Of a stretch of DNA of 64,000 nucleotides, positions 43,980 through 52,634 are shown in pieces. Source of the stretch: Streptomyces sp. NBC_01142 (GTDB taxonomy: Bacteria; Actinomycetota; Actinomycetes; Streptomycetales; Streptomycetaceae); contig NZ_JAPEOR010000002.1 in the NCBI RefSeq assembly GCF_026341125.1, forward strand, positions 2,776,001 through 2,840,000, given 5' to 3'. Every line of letters begins with the position of its first letter. Position 1 is the stretch's first letter. The position numbers and the translations under genes are program-made. The notes beneath the pieces are model-generated. The model had not been told where the DNA came from. It made no database searches and saw nothing but the letters and a program-made list of their open reading frames with translations.

Positions 43980-44705
43980 TCAGGCCGCGAGGTCGTTCTC
44001 CCCGTTCCCGGCCCCCTCGGTCCTCGGCTCCGGGATGTCGAGCGTCTCGTGCCTTTCCGCATATCCGCCCGCCACCACCCGCCTTGACCGTACGAGGCGG
44101 CCGATCCGCCCCGACGCGGCGGCCGCCGACACCACCGGCGTCAGCAGGGCCAGCGCGAGGGGCGCGAGCAGCAGCGCCACCGCCGTACCGAGCGCGAATC
44201 CGCCCACGACGTCGGTCGGGTAGTGCACGCCCATGTAGACGCGGCAGAAGCCTTCGGCCAGCGCGAGCCCGATCGCGGCGAAGCCGAACTTCCGGTGCGC
44301 GACGAAGAGTCCGGCCCCGATCGCCATCGCCATCGTCGCGTGGTCGCTCACGAAGGAGTAGTCGGTCTTGCCGGCCACCAGGACCTCGAGCCCGTGATGG
44401 TCCAGGAACGGCCGTGGTCTCTCCACGAACCCGCGGATCGGGATGTTGACGAGCAGCGCGATCGCGGCACCCAGCGGCGCCCAGACCAGCCCGGCGACGG
44501 CCGCCACCGAGTCCTCGGTGGTCCCGCGCCGGCGCACGCTCCACCAGCACCAGAGCACCAGCAGCACCATCGCGAGCATGATTCCGTACTCGCCGATGAA
44601 CTCCATGGTGCGGTCGAGCCACGGGGGCGCGTCCTTGGCGAGACCGTTGATGTCATAGAGCAGGCTGACGTCGGGGTTCGACCCATCCGCTGCGAGTCCA
44701 GCCAT
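43980..44705 (-). CDS. PAP2-family membrane phosphatase
   Basis: This 241-residue membrane protein has about five helices and the acid phosphatase motifs RGFVERPRPF, FVSDHATMAMA and CRVYMGVHYPTDVV. In the last motif Cys replaces the usual Ser/Gly. It probably dephosphorylates undecaprenyl diphosphate or other lipid phosphates at the membrane. The ATG at 44705 has AAGGGG upstream; 20 codons upstream in frame lack similarity. The 245-bp stretch to the next gene holds only GGTCAGTGCGG duplications. Confidence 0.85.
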   Translation of the reverse strand: MAGLAADGSNPDVSLLYDINGLAKDAPPWLDRTMEFIGEYGIMLAMVLLVLWCWWSVRRRGTTEDSVAAVAGLVWAPLGAAIALLVNIPIRGFVERPRPFLDHHGLEVLVAGKTDYSFVSDHATMAMAIGAGLFVAHRKFGFAAIGLALAEGFCRVYMGVHYPTDVVGGFALGTAVALLLAPLALALLTPVVSAAAASGRIGRLVRSRRVVAGGYAERHETLDIPEPRTEGAGNGENDLAA

Positions 44706-44950
44706 CTGCTGCCCCTTGCCTTGTTGCCTGGCGCGGCACACTTCCGTGTGCGCCGCCTCTACCAACCCCCGTGGTCAGTGCGGTGTCTGCTGCATGGTCA
44801 GTGCGGCTGTCCCTGTCCAGGGAACGGCCTATTCCCCGCGTACGTTCCACTCTCCACCGAATGATCACGATGACGTTATCGAAGAGTGACACATCGTCGC
44901 AGCTCAGAGGCTTGGCGCAGCGGAGAGTTCCGGCCATCGCCGACGCCCTG

Positions 44951-45970
44951 TCAGGCTTCCGGTCGGGCGGTGGGCAACGCCTTCGCGCCATCCTTGGTGA
45001 CCCGCGTCGCACCGAAGTAGTCCGGGGTGTCGATCTTGTCGAAGCGGATCACGGCACCAGTGTACGGAGCGTTGATCATGTACCCGCCGCCGACGTAGAG
45101 ACCGACGTGCCGGATCTCCCGCGAGTTGGTGAGGTCGTCCGAGAAGAAGACCAGATCGCCCGGGAGCAGCTCGTCGCGGGAGGGATGCTTGCCCGCGTTG
45201 TACTGGTCGTTCGCGACACGCGGCAGCTCGATCCCCACGGTGCGGTACGCGGCCTGGGTCAGCCCGGAACAGTCGAACCGCCCGCCCTGCTCGGGCGTTC
45301 CGTTGCCGCCCCACAGATACTTCGTACCGAGCCTCTGCTGCGCGAAGTAGATGGCCCCGGCGGCCTGCCGCGACGGCTCGACCCGGCCGACGGGCTTCGC
45401 GAAGCTCTTCTCCAGGGTGCGGATGACCTTCACATAGTTCTTCGTCTCCCGGTACGGAGGCACGCCGCCGTACTTGATGACGGCGTACGCGCCCGCGTTG
45501 TACGCGGCGAGCATGTTGTCGGTGGGGTCGCCGGGCGCCTTCTTGACGTATCCGGCCAGTTCACAGTCGTACGAGGCGGCGGACGGAATCGCGTCGGCCG
45601 GGTCCCATACGTCACGGTCACCGTCCTTGTCCCCGTCGACGCCGTGCGTGGCCCAGGTGCCGGGGATGAACTGCGCGATGCCCTGAGCGGCGGCGGGGCT
45701 CTGGGCCTTCGGGTTCCAGCCGCTCTCCTGGTAGAGCTGTGCGGCGAGCAGCGCGGGGTTGATGGCCGGGCAGAGATTGCCCCACTTCTGTACGAGCGGC
45801 TGATAGAGCGCCGGTACGGCACCCTTCACCAGACCGACCGCTCGTCCGCCGCCTCCGCTCGCTCCGCCGATCAGCCCCGCGGCCGCGGAGTAGGTCCCGA
45901 CGACGAGCAGCGCGACGAAGCTCAGGCAGAGCCCGAAGCAGGCTCCCCCGACGAGCCACGCCTTACGCAC
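44951..45970 (-). CDS. Bifunctional lytic transglycosylase/NlpC-P60 endopeptidase (VirB1-like)
   Basis: This 339-residue exported cell-wall hydrolase has a signal anchor (9-30), an SLT domain with Glu82 (YQESGWNPKAQ) and a C-terminal NlpC/P60 domain with Cys234 (FDCSGLTQ) and His288 (RHVGLYVG). In the third catalytic position the usual His reads Asn (MINAP). It cuts both glycan strands and peptides. Enzymes of this architecture accompany type IV secretion and conjugation loci, and the T4SS-like genes start 2.4 kb away. A DasR-type site lies 150 bp upstream. Confidence 0.9.
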   Translation of the reverse strand: MRKAWLVGGACFGLCLSFVALLVVGTYSAAAGLIGGASGGGGRAVGLVKGAVPALYQPLVQKWGNLCPAINPALLAAQLYQESGWNPKAQSPAAAQGIAQFIPGTWATHGVDGDKDGDRDVWDPADAIPSAASYDCELAGYVKKAPGDPTDNMLAAYNAGAYAVIKYGGVPPYRETKNYVKVIRTLEKSFAKPVGRVEPSRQAAGAIYFAQQRLGTKYLWGGNGTPEQGGRFDCSGLTQAAYRTVGIELPRVANDQYNAGKHPSRDELLPGDLVFFSDDLTNSREIRHVGLYVGGGYMINAPYTGAVIRFDKIDTPDYFGATRVTKDGAKALPTARPEA

Positions 45971-46120
45971 CGTCAGCCACCCTTCGCCTCAAGGCAGTCC
46001 ACCGTCAGACGTCAGACAGTGTAGGTGCGGGGCGGCGGGTTCAGGGGGTGGACGAGAGGGCGGACAAGGGGCGGACGAGGGGGCGGGGGCGCATCCGGCC
46101 CGAGAACGGACCCCCCGTCA

Positions 46121-46136
46121 AGTGGTCTGGACCAGG
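46121..46136. promoter_or_regulatory. Candidate DasR-responsive element (dre)
   Basis: AGTGGTCTGGACCAGG matches the DasR consensus ACTGGTCTAGACCAGT at 13 of 16 positions and keeps the TGGTC/GACCA dyad. It lies between the divergent cell-wall hydrolase and the 54-residue membrane protein genes. DasR senses glucosamine-6-phosphate. Confidence 0.5.
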
Positions 46137-46232
46137 CATGACTACTGTGTGTCACGCAGCCAGGAAGGCTGAGGCGAGAACCCCACCGGCGACCACGGTG
46201 GGGCAAGCAACACAGCAACACAGGAGAAGCAC

Positions 46233-46397
46233 GTGAAGAACCTGGCGAACACAGCCGGCGCGGAGAGCACACAAAACGGGGAGCGCAAGGCGTCACGCCG
46301 AAACGGCGACGCCGGAGGTACGGCGGCGACAGTGACGTTCATCGCACTCATCGCCATTGCCGTGGCTCTGCTCGGATACATGGTGACCCTGGCCTGA
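46233..46397 (+). CDS. Small single-helix membrane protein, 54 aa
   Basis: A GTG at 46233 with AGGAGAAG seven bases upstream encodes 54 residues: a polar basic N-terminus (MKNLANTAGAESTQNGERKA) and one membrane helix (VTFIALIAIAVALLGYMVTL). It is divergent from the transglycosylase gene. A CCCCACCG/CGGTGGGG hairpin (46181-46203) lies in its 5' leader and a large terminator follows. Function unknown; it may belong to the secretion-like locus. Confidence 0.7.
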   Translation: MKNLANTAGAESTQNGERKASRRNGDAGGTAATVTFIALIAIAVALLGYMVTLA

Positions 46398-46409
46398 CAA
46401 GCGGCTGTC

Positions 46410-46485
46410 GGGCAGGCGGCCACCCGACCCGGCCGAGCCCGGGGCCGAAATCCCCGGCCCGCTCGAACCGTCCGGCCGCCTGCCC
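46410..46485. terminator. Large two-stem terminator
   Basis: GGGCAGGCGGCC (46410-46421) is complementary to GGCCGCCTGCCC (46474-46485), with an inner CCGGGG/CCCCGG stem. It separates the 54-residue gene from the convergent reductase. Confidence 0.8.
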
Positions 46486-46514
46486 TGCCACAACGACCCA
46501 CCTCATGGGGACCG

Positions 46515-47459
46515 CTACGGCTTGCGCCCCACGGCGCCGCCCATCGCGACCTCCTCCGGCTCGGCCGCATCCACAGGACGCACCGCCTTGAGCAGCTCCA
46601 CCAGGCTGGAGAAACTGTCCTCCGCGTGTCCGGCGTCCAGCCCTCGCCGGGCAAGCGCCGTGACCGCAGCCGGGATCGCCGTGTCGACGCCCGCGTCGGC
46701 CGCTGTACGAACCACGTGCTCCATGCTCGCGAGACCCATCGCCAGCCGGTCCACGTCCCCACGGTGGTCACCCGCGTCGATGCGCTCGGCATAGAGGTCC
46801 AGGAAGCTCCCGATCCCGCCGAGCGTGCTATTGGCGTACGGCAGGATGTCCGCCGCCGTCAGGCCATGCGCCTGCGCCATGGCGATCGCCTGCCAGTAAC
46901 TCACCATGGACGTCCAGAACATGGCCATGCTGAGCTGGTAGAAGAGCGCGGCGAGCCCAGGATCCTCGCCCTTGTGGTCCGTACCGGTCAGCGCCTCCAG
47001 AGTCGTGCGGTGCGCGTCGAAGACCTCGCGCGGGCCGCTGTAGACGGTCGATGCGCCGGAGGTCCCGATCATGTACGGCGCGGCCATCACGCCACCCGTG
47101 AGCTGTACGGCTCCGCGCTCGGCGGCCCAGCGTGCCGCCGCCCTCGCCTTTTCGGGGGTGTCCGAGCTGAGATTGACCAGGACCCGGCCGGCCAGCACCT
47201 GCGGGTCGACGGAGCCGAGGATCGCGTACATCGCGTCGTAGTCCGTCAGGCTCAGCACCACCAGCTCGTGGGCGGCAAGCGCCTCTTCGATGCTGTCGGC
47301 CCGCACCGCACCGCGCGCCACGAGCGCGTCGGCACGACTCGCCGTGCGGTTCCAGACCGTGACGCCGTGCCCCCGGTCCAGGAACGCGTTCACCATGGCC
47401 TGCCCCATCGGCCCGAGCCCGATGACGGTCACCGACGGTTGGCTCACGTTGCTGCTCAT
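46515..47459 (-). CDS. NAD(P)-dependent oxidoreductase, imine-reductase/6PGDH-like
   Basis: This 314-residue protein has an N-terminal Rossmann fold (VTVIGLGPMGQAMVNAF) and an all-alpha C-terminal domain (SMAMFWTSMVSYWQAIAMAQ), the layout of beta-hydroxyacid dehydrogenases and imine reductases. It is divergent from a TetR gene with a set of shared operators, so it is probably the induced target. The substrate is unknown. The pair interrupts the secretion-like locus. Confidence 0.87.
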   Translation of the reverse strand: MSSNVSQPSVTVIGLGPMGQAMVNAFLDRGHGVTVWNRTASRADALVARGAVRADSIEEALAAHELVVLSLTDYDAMYAILGSVDPQVLAGRVLVNLSSDTPEKARAAARWAAERGAVQLTGGVMAAPYMIGTSGASTVYSGPREVFDAHRTTLEALTGTDHKGEDPGLAALFYQLSMAMFWTSMVSYWQAIAMAQAHGLTAADILPYANSTLGGIGSFLDLYAERIDAGDHRGDVDRLAMGLASMEHVVRTAADAGVDTAIPAAVTALARRGLDAGHAEDSFSSLVELLKAVRPVDAAEPEEVAMGGAVGRKP

Positions 47460-47477
47460 GGGATCCCCTCGATTGAC

Positions 47478-47534
47478 TAGAACGTTCTATCTAGAGCGAA
47501 GAAAACGTAACACAGCACTAGAACGAACGCTCTA
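47478..47534. promoter_or_regulatory. Operator array for the TetR regulator
   Basis: The half-site TAGARCG occurs five times in alternating orientation: TAGAACGTTCTA (47478-47489, a perfect palindrome), TAGAGCG (47492-47498) and TAGAACGAACGCTCTA (47519-47534). The array covers both divergent promoters. Confidence 0.7.
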
Positions 47535-47558
47535 CTCACTGGGTATTAGGATCGCGGC

Positions 47559-48143
47559 ATGCCGACCGACACCCCACGCCCGGGCACCCGCGACCGGATC
47601 GTCATCGCCGCCGCCCGCCTGCTGCAGCGCCAGGGGTACGTCGGCACAGGCATCAAACAGATCGCCAAGGAGGCGGAGGCCACGCTCGGCTCCGTCTACC
47701 ACTTCTTCCCCGGCGGGAAGGAGGCCGTCGCGGTCGCGGCCATCACCTACAGCGGCAAGGAATTCGCGGCGACGTTGCACACGGCACTGGAGCTCGAGGA
47801 CGACCCGGCCCGCGCCATCGAGGCCTGCGCCGGCGACCTCGCCCAGGGGCTGCGCGCATCGGGCTGGACCGACGGCTGCCCGGTCACGGCCGCGGCCCTG
47901 GAGACGCTCGGCACCGACTCCGAGATCCAGCAGGCCTGCGCCCGGGCACTGCAGAGCTGGCAGGACATGGTGTCCGACAAACTGCTCCGCTGCGGATTCC
48001 CCGCGGCCGTCGCGCGCGACCTGGCCTGCACGGTGATCAGCACCCTGGAGGGCGCGGAGGTGACCGCCCAGGTCAACCGCAGCGAGGAACCTCTCCTCCT
48101 GGCGGGCCGTCACCTGGCGCGCCTGGTGGGCTCGTACCGCTGA
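47559..48143 (+). CDS. TetR-family regulator of the divergent reductase
   Basis: This 194-residue protein has an N-terminal TetR helix-turn-helix (RIVIAAARLLQRQGYVGTGI, SVYHFFPGGKEAVA) and a C-terminal domain with a pair of Cys-containing segments (DGCPVTAAALETLG), like LmrA/YxaF-type regulators. It is divergent from the imine-reductase-like gene, and the TAGARCG array lies between them, so it most likely represses both. The ligand may be the reductase substrate. Confidence 0.9.
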   Translation: MPTDTPRPGTRDRIVIAAARLLQRQGYVGTGIKQIAKEAEATLGSVYHFFPGGKEAVAVAAITYSGKEFAATLHTALELEDDPARAIEACAGDLAQGLRASGWTDGCPVTAAALETLGTDSEIQQACARALQSWQDMVSDKLLRCGFPAAVARDLACTVISTLEGAEVTAQVNRSEEPLLLAGRHLARLVGSYR

Positions 48144-48413
48144 ACGGCGGGGCGTCATGCATACGGCGGCCCCAAAGGTGGAACAACGACAGTCATTGCC
48201 CGGAGTCACCCTGCGTGATACACAGAGTTACCATAGGCATACCCGTACTGGTCCGGTCCGCGCCGTCGCAGGTCAGAACGGTGGGGTCGGTCAAACGTGC
48301 GGAGATCGGGTAAAGAGACCCGCCGAGTCGGCATACGCGGGCGATTTCATCAGCGAAGATAGAACGACAGCCCATGCCGAGGGGCAAGGGCACTGAACAA
48401 CCCAACAGGGGCG

Positions 48414-48731
48414 GTGAGTTACATGATCCTGGCAGCCGAAAAGGGCGACATCACCACCATCATCGGCGGAATCGCCCCGAACTGGGGGCCGTTCGGGAGC
48501 CTGGGGAACGAGGCTCGAGTGATGATCGAGGTCGTGATGGCCATTGCCATCCTCCTCTGCCTCGGCATCGCGATCTGGGGCGCGGCCAAACAGCGCATCG
48601 GAGCAACGGCCCTGCGTGACACGTTCAGCGCAGAGCAGGGAAAGGGCCTGATCGTCGCCGGACTGACCGGCGTCTTCATCATCGGCTCACTGGGGACCTT
48701 GTTCACCATCGTGTACGGGATGGCCGTCTAG
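48414..48731 (+). CDS. Two-helix pilin-like membrane protein of the T4SS-like locus
   Basis: The protein has 105 residues from the GTG at 48414; an ATG at 48423 is the alternative. Two membrane helices, IEVVMAIAILLCLGIAIWGA and GKGLIVAGLTGVFIIGSLGT, are separated by a short basic loop, the topology of VirB2-type pilins or a small channel subunit. It is the first gene of the secretion-like run. The 270 bp upstream contain no gene, only a weak promoter-like TTGCCC/TACACA pair. Sequence identity to VirB2 is not evident, so the role is inferred from topology and place. Confidence 0.65.
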   Translation: MSYMILAAEKGDITTIIGGIAPNWGPFGSLGNEARVMIEVVMAIAILLCLGIAIWGAAKQRIGATALRDTFSAEQGKGLIVAGLTGVFIIGSLGTLFTIVYGMAV

Positions 48732-48893
48732 CCGCCCGCCAGTCCTCTCCGGGCGCGCCCGGCCCACCCTTTGAGGTTGCGTTTCCCTGATGTCGAGTCA
48801 CCACACCGCGCCCGCGAGGCAAGCAGCACGACTACCGTCGTACTACGCGGCGTACTACGCGGAACTGCAACGGGTTGAGGGGGCGTACGCGAG

Positions 48894-49751
48894 ATGAGCC
48901 TCGGTGACGAACACGGCTTCGGAAGCGAGTCGGGCGACCGCCGTTCGGACGACAGCTTCGGCGGCTCGGGCCAGACCCGCACCCGCCTGCCCGGCGGTGG
49001 CGACACCGACGTCTACGGCGGAGCGCGCCGCCCCGTGCGGAACTCGCGCTCCCTCATCACGGTGGTGGGCGTCGTGGTGCTGCTGATCGCGGCTATCGCA
49101 TTCGCGAACCAGGGCGGGGGCGAGGAGGGCCCGTCGGGGGACGGGGCGAAGGGGACGGGGTCGCAACCGACGGCGGCGACGGGGGTGAAACCGGTGACGG
49201 GGAAGAACGGGCAGATTCCGACGGGGTACGCAAAGGATGAGCAGGGGGCGCAGAGCGCGGCGGCGAACTACGCGGTGGCGCTCGGTTCTGACGGCATGTT
49301 CAAGTCCGCGACCAGACGCGACATCGTGCAGACCGTTCACGATCCCGCCGTCACCGACGGCCTCCTGAGTGATCTGGACAAGGCCTACTCCGCAGACTTT
49401 CTGGCAAACGTCGGCCTGACCGGAGACGGCAGCGCGCCCGCCGGCCTGACCTTCGTTTCTCGTACCGTGCCCGTCGGCACGAAGACGACAAGTTTCGCCG
49501 GTGACAAGGCAACCGTCGAGGTCTGGTGCACCGGCCTCGTGGGGCTCGCGGGCCCGAAGTCCACCAAGCCCGTGACCGAGACCTGGTTCACGATCACCCA
49601 GAACCTGAAGTGGGTCGGCAACGACTGGAAGATCGGGTCGTCGAGCCAGAAGGAAGGCCCGACACCGGTCAACGGCGACAACCGCGCCTCCTCCGCAGAC
49701 GAGATCGCGGGAGCTGTCCAGGGATACGGAGGCTTCACCTATGCCCGCTAG
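48894..49751 (+). CDS. Bitopic VirB8-like protein of the T4SS-like locus
   Basis: The protein has 285 residues: a cytoplasmic acidic and basic N-terminus, one membrane helix at 54-71 and a ~200-residue extracellular part. The last third (KATVEVWCTGLVGLAG ... TETWFTITQNLKWVGNDWKI) reads like the NTF2-like fold of VirB8/TcpC. The ATG at 48894 has GAGGGGGCG upstream. It overlaps the next gene by 11 bp. The linker after the helix shows reduced codon order (Gly/Thr rich). Assignment to VirB8 rests on topology and context. Confidence 0.65.
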   Translation: MSLGDEHGFGSESGDRRSDDSFGGSGQTRTRLPGGGDTDVYGGARRPVRNSRSLITVVGVVVLLIAAIAFANQGGGEEGPSGDGAKGTGSQPTAATGVKPVTGKNGQIPTGYAKDEQGAQSAAANYAVALGSDGMFKSATRRDIVQTVHDPAVTDGLLSDLDKAYSADFLANVGLTGDGSAPAGLTFVSRTVPVGTKTTSFAGDKATVEVWCTGLVGLAGPKSTKPVTETWFTITQNLKWVGNDWKIGSSSQKEGPTPVNGDNRASSADEIAGAVQGYGGFTYAR

Positions 49752-51066
49752 TCGGCACCCCCGTGCCCTCGCGATCACCGCCCTGGCCAGTCTTCCGACG
49801 TCAATCGTCCTGTTGGCATCGCGGTCCTCAGCGGCACCGACCCCTCCCCCGACGCCCAGCCCCAGCAAGAGCGACAACCCCTGCGACCTCATCGTCGGGC
49901 TCGCCAAGGACTACTGCGAGGACGGCGAAAAGGCCGGCGGCGCCCCCCGCTCCGGCCCCCCCGAGCCCGCCGACGCCCTCGACCCCCTCGCCTCCCTCGC
50001 CCGTGGCTGTGCCGACGCCGCCGCCTGGACCGTCGACACGCTCTCCAAGGCCGTGAAGTCCACCGCCACCGTCGACTTCACCAACACCGCCTTCCTCTCC
50101 CAGTACGCCATCGTCTTCGCCGCCGCCACCATCCTCACCCTCGTCCTCTGGCTCCTCGCCGTCACCAAGCGCGCCATCCGCGGCGTCCCCCTCACCACCG
50201 CCATCTCCGAAGCCATCGGCTTCCTCTGGCTCACCGTTCTCGCCTCCGCCTTCACCCCGCTGATCCTCTTCACCCTCGTCTCCGTGACCGACGGCGTCAC
50301 CGAGGTCATCGCCGGCGGCACCAGCGGCCAGACGGAGATGTTCTTCGGGAACTTCTCCGGCGCCCTGAAGAAGGGCACCGACATCGGCGGCGGGCCGATC
50401 ATGCTGATCGTCGTCTCGCTCGTCACGATCCTCGCCGCCGGCGTGCTCTACCTCGAGCTGTTCATCCGCGCCGTGCTCCTCTACGTCGGCGCCCTCCTCG
50501 GCGTCGTCGTCTACTCCGGACTCGTCGACAAGAACATGTGGGGGCACGTCCGCCGCTGGGCCGGGATCATGATCGCGATCATCCTGGTCAAGCCGGTGAT
50601 CGTGATCGTCCTCGGACTCGCCGGCGCGCTCTCCGCCGGCAAGGGCCCCGACTCCTTCTCCGCGGTCGTCTCCGGCCTGGCGATCATCCTGCTCGCCATC
50701 TTCGCCTCCGCGATGATCTACCGTTTCGTCCCCGGCTTCGGCGACGAGATCGCCAACTCCCGCAACAACCGCCTCCAGAACGGCGCCGAGAACGCCGCGG
50801 CCGCCGTCATCAGCTCCCCCGCCGCCCTCGTCTCCCAAGGCATCAAGACCCACAGCAGCCGCGGAAACCAAGGCGGCGGCGGCAACAACAGCGGCAGCGG
50901 CCGCCCCTCCAACCCCCTCAGCGGAGGCGTCGCCGCGCACAGCAACCGCACCCCCGGAGGGGGCGGCGGAACTGCCCCCTCCGCCGCACCCCCACCGCGT
51001 AGCAGCAGTCCCACCAGCGGCACCCCGCACAGCAACCGCAAGAGCACAGGAGGTGGAGGGCGTTGA
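49741..51066 (+). CDS. Polytopic VirB6/TrbL-like protein
   Basis: The protein has 441 residues: signal peptide (10-32), a Pro/Ser stretch, then about six membrane helices (122-141, 157-180, 220-240, 242-262, 275-297, 306-328) and a ~100-residue Gly/Ser/Asn-rich tail with repeated SNR motifs. This is the layout of VirB6/TrbL inner-membrane channel proteins. It overlaps the previous gene by 11 bp and the next by 4 bp, showing a tightly coupled operon. Confidence 0.75.
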   Translation: MPASRHPRALAITALASLPTSIVLLASRSSAAPTPPPTPSPSKSDNPCDLIVGLAKDYCEDGEKAGGAPRSGPPEPADALDPLASLARGCADAAAWTVDTLSKAVKSTATVDFTNTAFLSQYAIVFAAATILTLVLWLLAVTKRAIRGVPLTTAISEAIGFLWLTVLASAFTPLILFTLVSVTDGVTEVIAGGTSGQTEMFFGNFSGALKKGTDIGGGPIMLIVVSLVTILAAGVLYLELFIRAVLLYVGALLGVVVYSGLVDKNMWGHVRRWAGIMIAIILVKPVIVIVLGLAGALSAGKGPDSFSAVVSGLAIILLAIFASAMIYRFVPGFGDEIANSRNNRLQNGAENAAAAVISSPAALVSQGIKTHSSRGNQGGGGNNSGSGRPSNPLSGGVAAHSNRTPGGGGGTAPSAAPPPRSSSPTSGTPHSNRKSTGGGGR

Positions 51067-52616
51067 CCACCCAGTCCCAACCGATCACGCCCCGCCGTAC
51101 GTATCTCATCGGCCGTGCCCGGCCGAACGCGATCGTCGGCAAGAACCGCGAGACCGGCGAGATCGCGCTGATCATCGCCGGCGCGTTCCTCGGCATGATG
51201 AGCGGGCTGCTGGTCCCCGTCCTGTCCCTGCGGATCGTGCTGCTGATGGGCTTCCCGCTCCTCGCGCTCGCCGCCGTGTACGTCCCGTTCAAACACCGCA
51301 CCTTCTACAAGTGGTACGAGATCAACCGCAGCTACAAGCGCACCCTGCGCAGCGGCACCCTCTACCGCTCCCCGGCCGCCGAAGCCGGCACCCGGTTCGA
51401 CGGCCGGGAGATCGAGGTCGGCCCGCCCCCCGGCATCGGCCGGATCAACTGGCTCGCCGCGCCCTTCGGCCCGGACGAGATCGCCGTCCTGCTGCACGCC
51501 GACCGCCGCACCGTCACCGCCGCCATCGAGATCGAGGGCCCGGGCGTCGGACTGCGCGACAGCGAGGACCAGGAAGCCCTGGTGGACCGTTTCGGCACCC
51601 TGCTGAAGCATGTGGCCAACGGCGACGGCTTCGTGACACGCCTTCAGATGCTCGCCCGTACGCTCCCCGCCGACCCCGACGCACACGCCAAGGACGTCGC
51701 CCAGCGCGGCGACCAGCAGTCGCCCGGCTGGCTGCGCGAGTCGTACGACCAGCTTCAGTCGATGGTCTCCACCTCCAGCGAGCAGCACCGCGCCTACCTC
51801 GTCGCCTGTATGCACTACAGCCGCGAACTGGCGGCCGAAGCCCATGCCATGGCCCGCGCCGCCCGCCACACCGCCGGCACCAAGAAGCTCGACAAGGACG
51901 CGGGCCTCGCCGTCGTCATGGCGCGCGAACTCACCGACATCTGCGCCCGCCTCGCCGAGGCCGACATCCGCGTCCGCCAGCCGCTGGGCCAGGGCAGGCT
52001 CGCCTCCCTCGTCCACTCGATGTACGACCCCGACCACCCCATCGACCACATCCAGGCGATGACGAAACGGAACACCTGGCCCGCCGAGCTGGACGCCATG
52101 GAGGCGACGTACCTCCAGGCGAAAACCCGCGAGTCCTCCACCCGCGCGCCCTGGTGCCACTCCACCGCCTGGGTGAAGGAGTGGCCGATGACCCCGGTCG
52201 GCGTCAACTTCCTGGCACCGCTGCTCGTTCACACCCCCGACGTGATCCGTACGGTCGCGGTCTGCATGGACCTGGAGCCCACCGAGGTCGCCATCGAGAG
52301 GATGCTCACCGAGAAGACCAACGACGAGGCGGACGCGAGCCGCGCCGCCAAGATGAACCGGACGATCGACCCGCGCGACATCGCCGCGCACGGACGGCTC
52401 GACCAGCGGGGTGAAGATCTCGCGAGCGGTGCGGCGGGGGTCAACCTTGTCGGGTACATCACTGTGTCGGCGCGTTCGCCCGAAGCCCTGGCCCGGGACA
52501 AGCGCACGATCAGGGCCTCGGCCGGCAAGTCCTATCTGAAGCTGGAGTGGTGCGACCGCGAGCACCACCGTGCCTTTGTGAACACCTTGCCGTTCGCGAC
52601 CGGCATCCGACGCTGA
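51063..52616 (+). CDS. SCO6880/PrgI-type protein (VirB3 plus VirB4 N-domain)
   Basis: This 517-residue protein has two membrane helices near the N-terminus (about 34-50 and 55-75), as in VirB3/PrgI. A long cytoplasmic part resembles the N-terminal, non-ATPase domain of VirB4 (AIEIEGPGVGLRDSEDQEAL ... NLVGYITVSARSPEALARDK). It matches the actinobacterial SCO6880 family. There is no P-loop; the ATPase part is the next gene, 18 bp away. TTG start at 51063, overlapping the previous stop codon, with GGAGGTGGAGGG upstream. Confidence 0.8.
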   Translation: MTTQSQPITPRRTYLIGRARPNAIVGKNRETGEIALIIAGAFLGMMSGLLVPVLSLRIVLLMGFPLLALAAVYVPFKHRTFYKWYEINRSYKRTLRSGTLYRSPAAEAGTRFDGREIEVGPPPGIGRINWLAAPFGPDEIAVLLHADRRTVTAAIEIEGPGVGLRDSEDQEALVDRFGTLLKHVANGDGFVTRLQMLARTLPADPDAHAKDVAQRGDQQSPGWLRESYDQLQSMVSTSSEQHRAYLVACMHYSRELAAEAHAMARAARHTAGTKKLDKDAGLAVVMARELTDICARLAEADIRVRQPLGQGRLASLVHSMYDPDHPIDHIQAMTKRNTWPAELDAMEATYLQAKTRESSTRAPWCHSTAWVKEWPMTPVGVNFLAPLLVHTPDVIRTVAVCMDLEPTEVAIERMLTEKTNDEADASRAAKMNRTIDPRDIAAHGRLDQRGEDLASGAAGVNLVGYITVSARSPEALARDKRTIRASAGKSYLKLEWCDREHHRAFVNTLPFATGIRR

Positions 52617-52634
52617 ACGAGAGGGCAGTCCGCC

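Noticed and set aside
48144..48413. Riboswitch (c-di-AMP type) before the secretion-like operon
   Set aside because: A GGGTAAAGAGACCC hairpin near 48310-48325 recalls parts of such elements, but I cannot match the conserved core, so no call is made.
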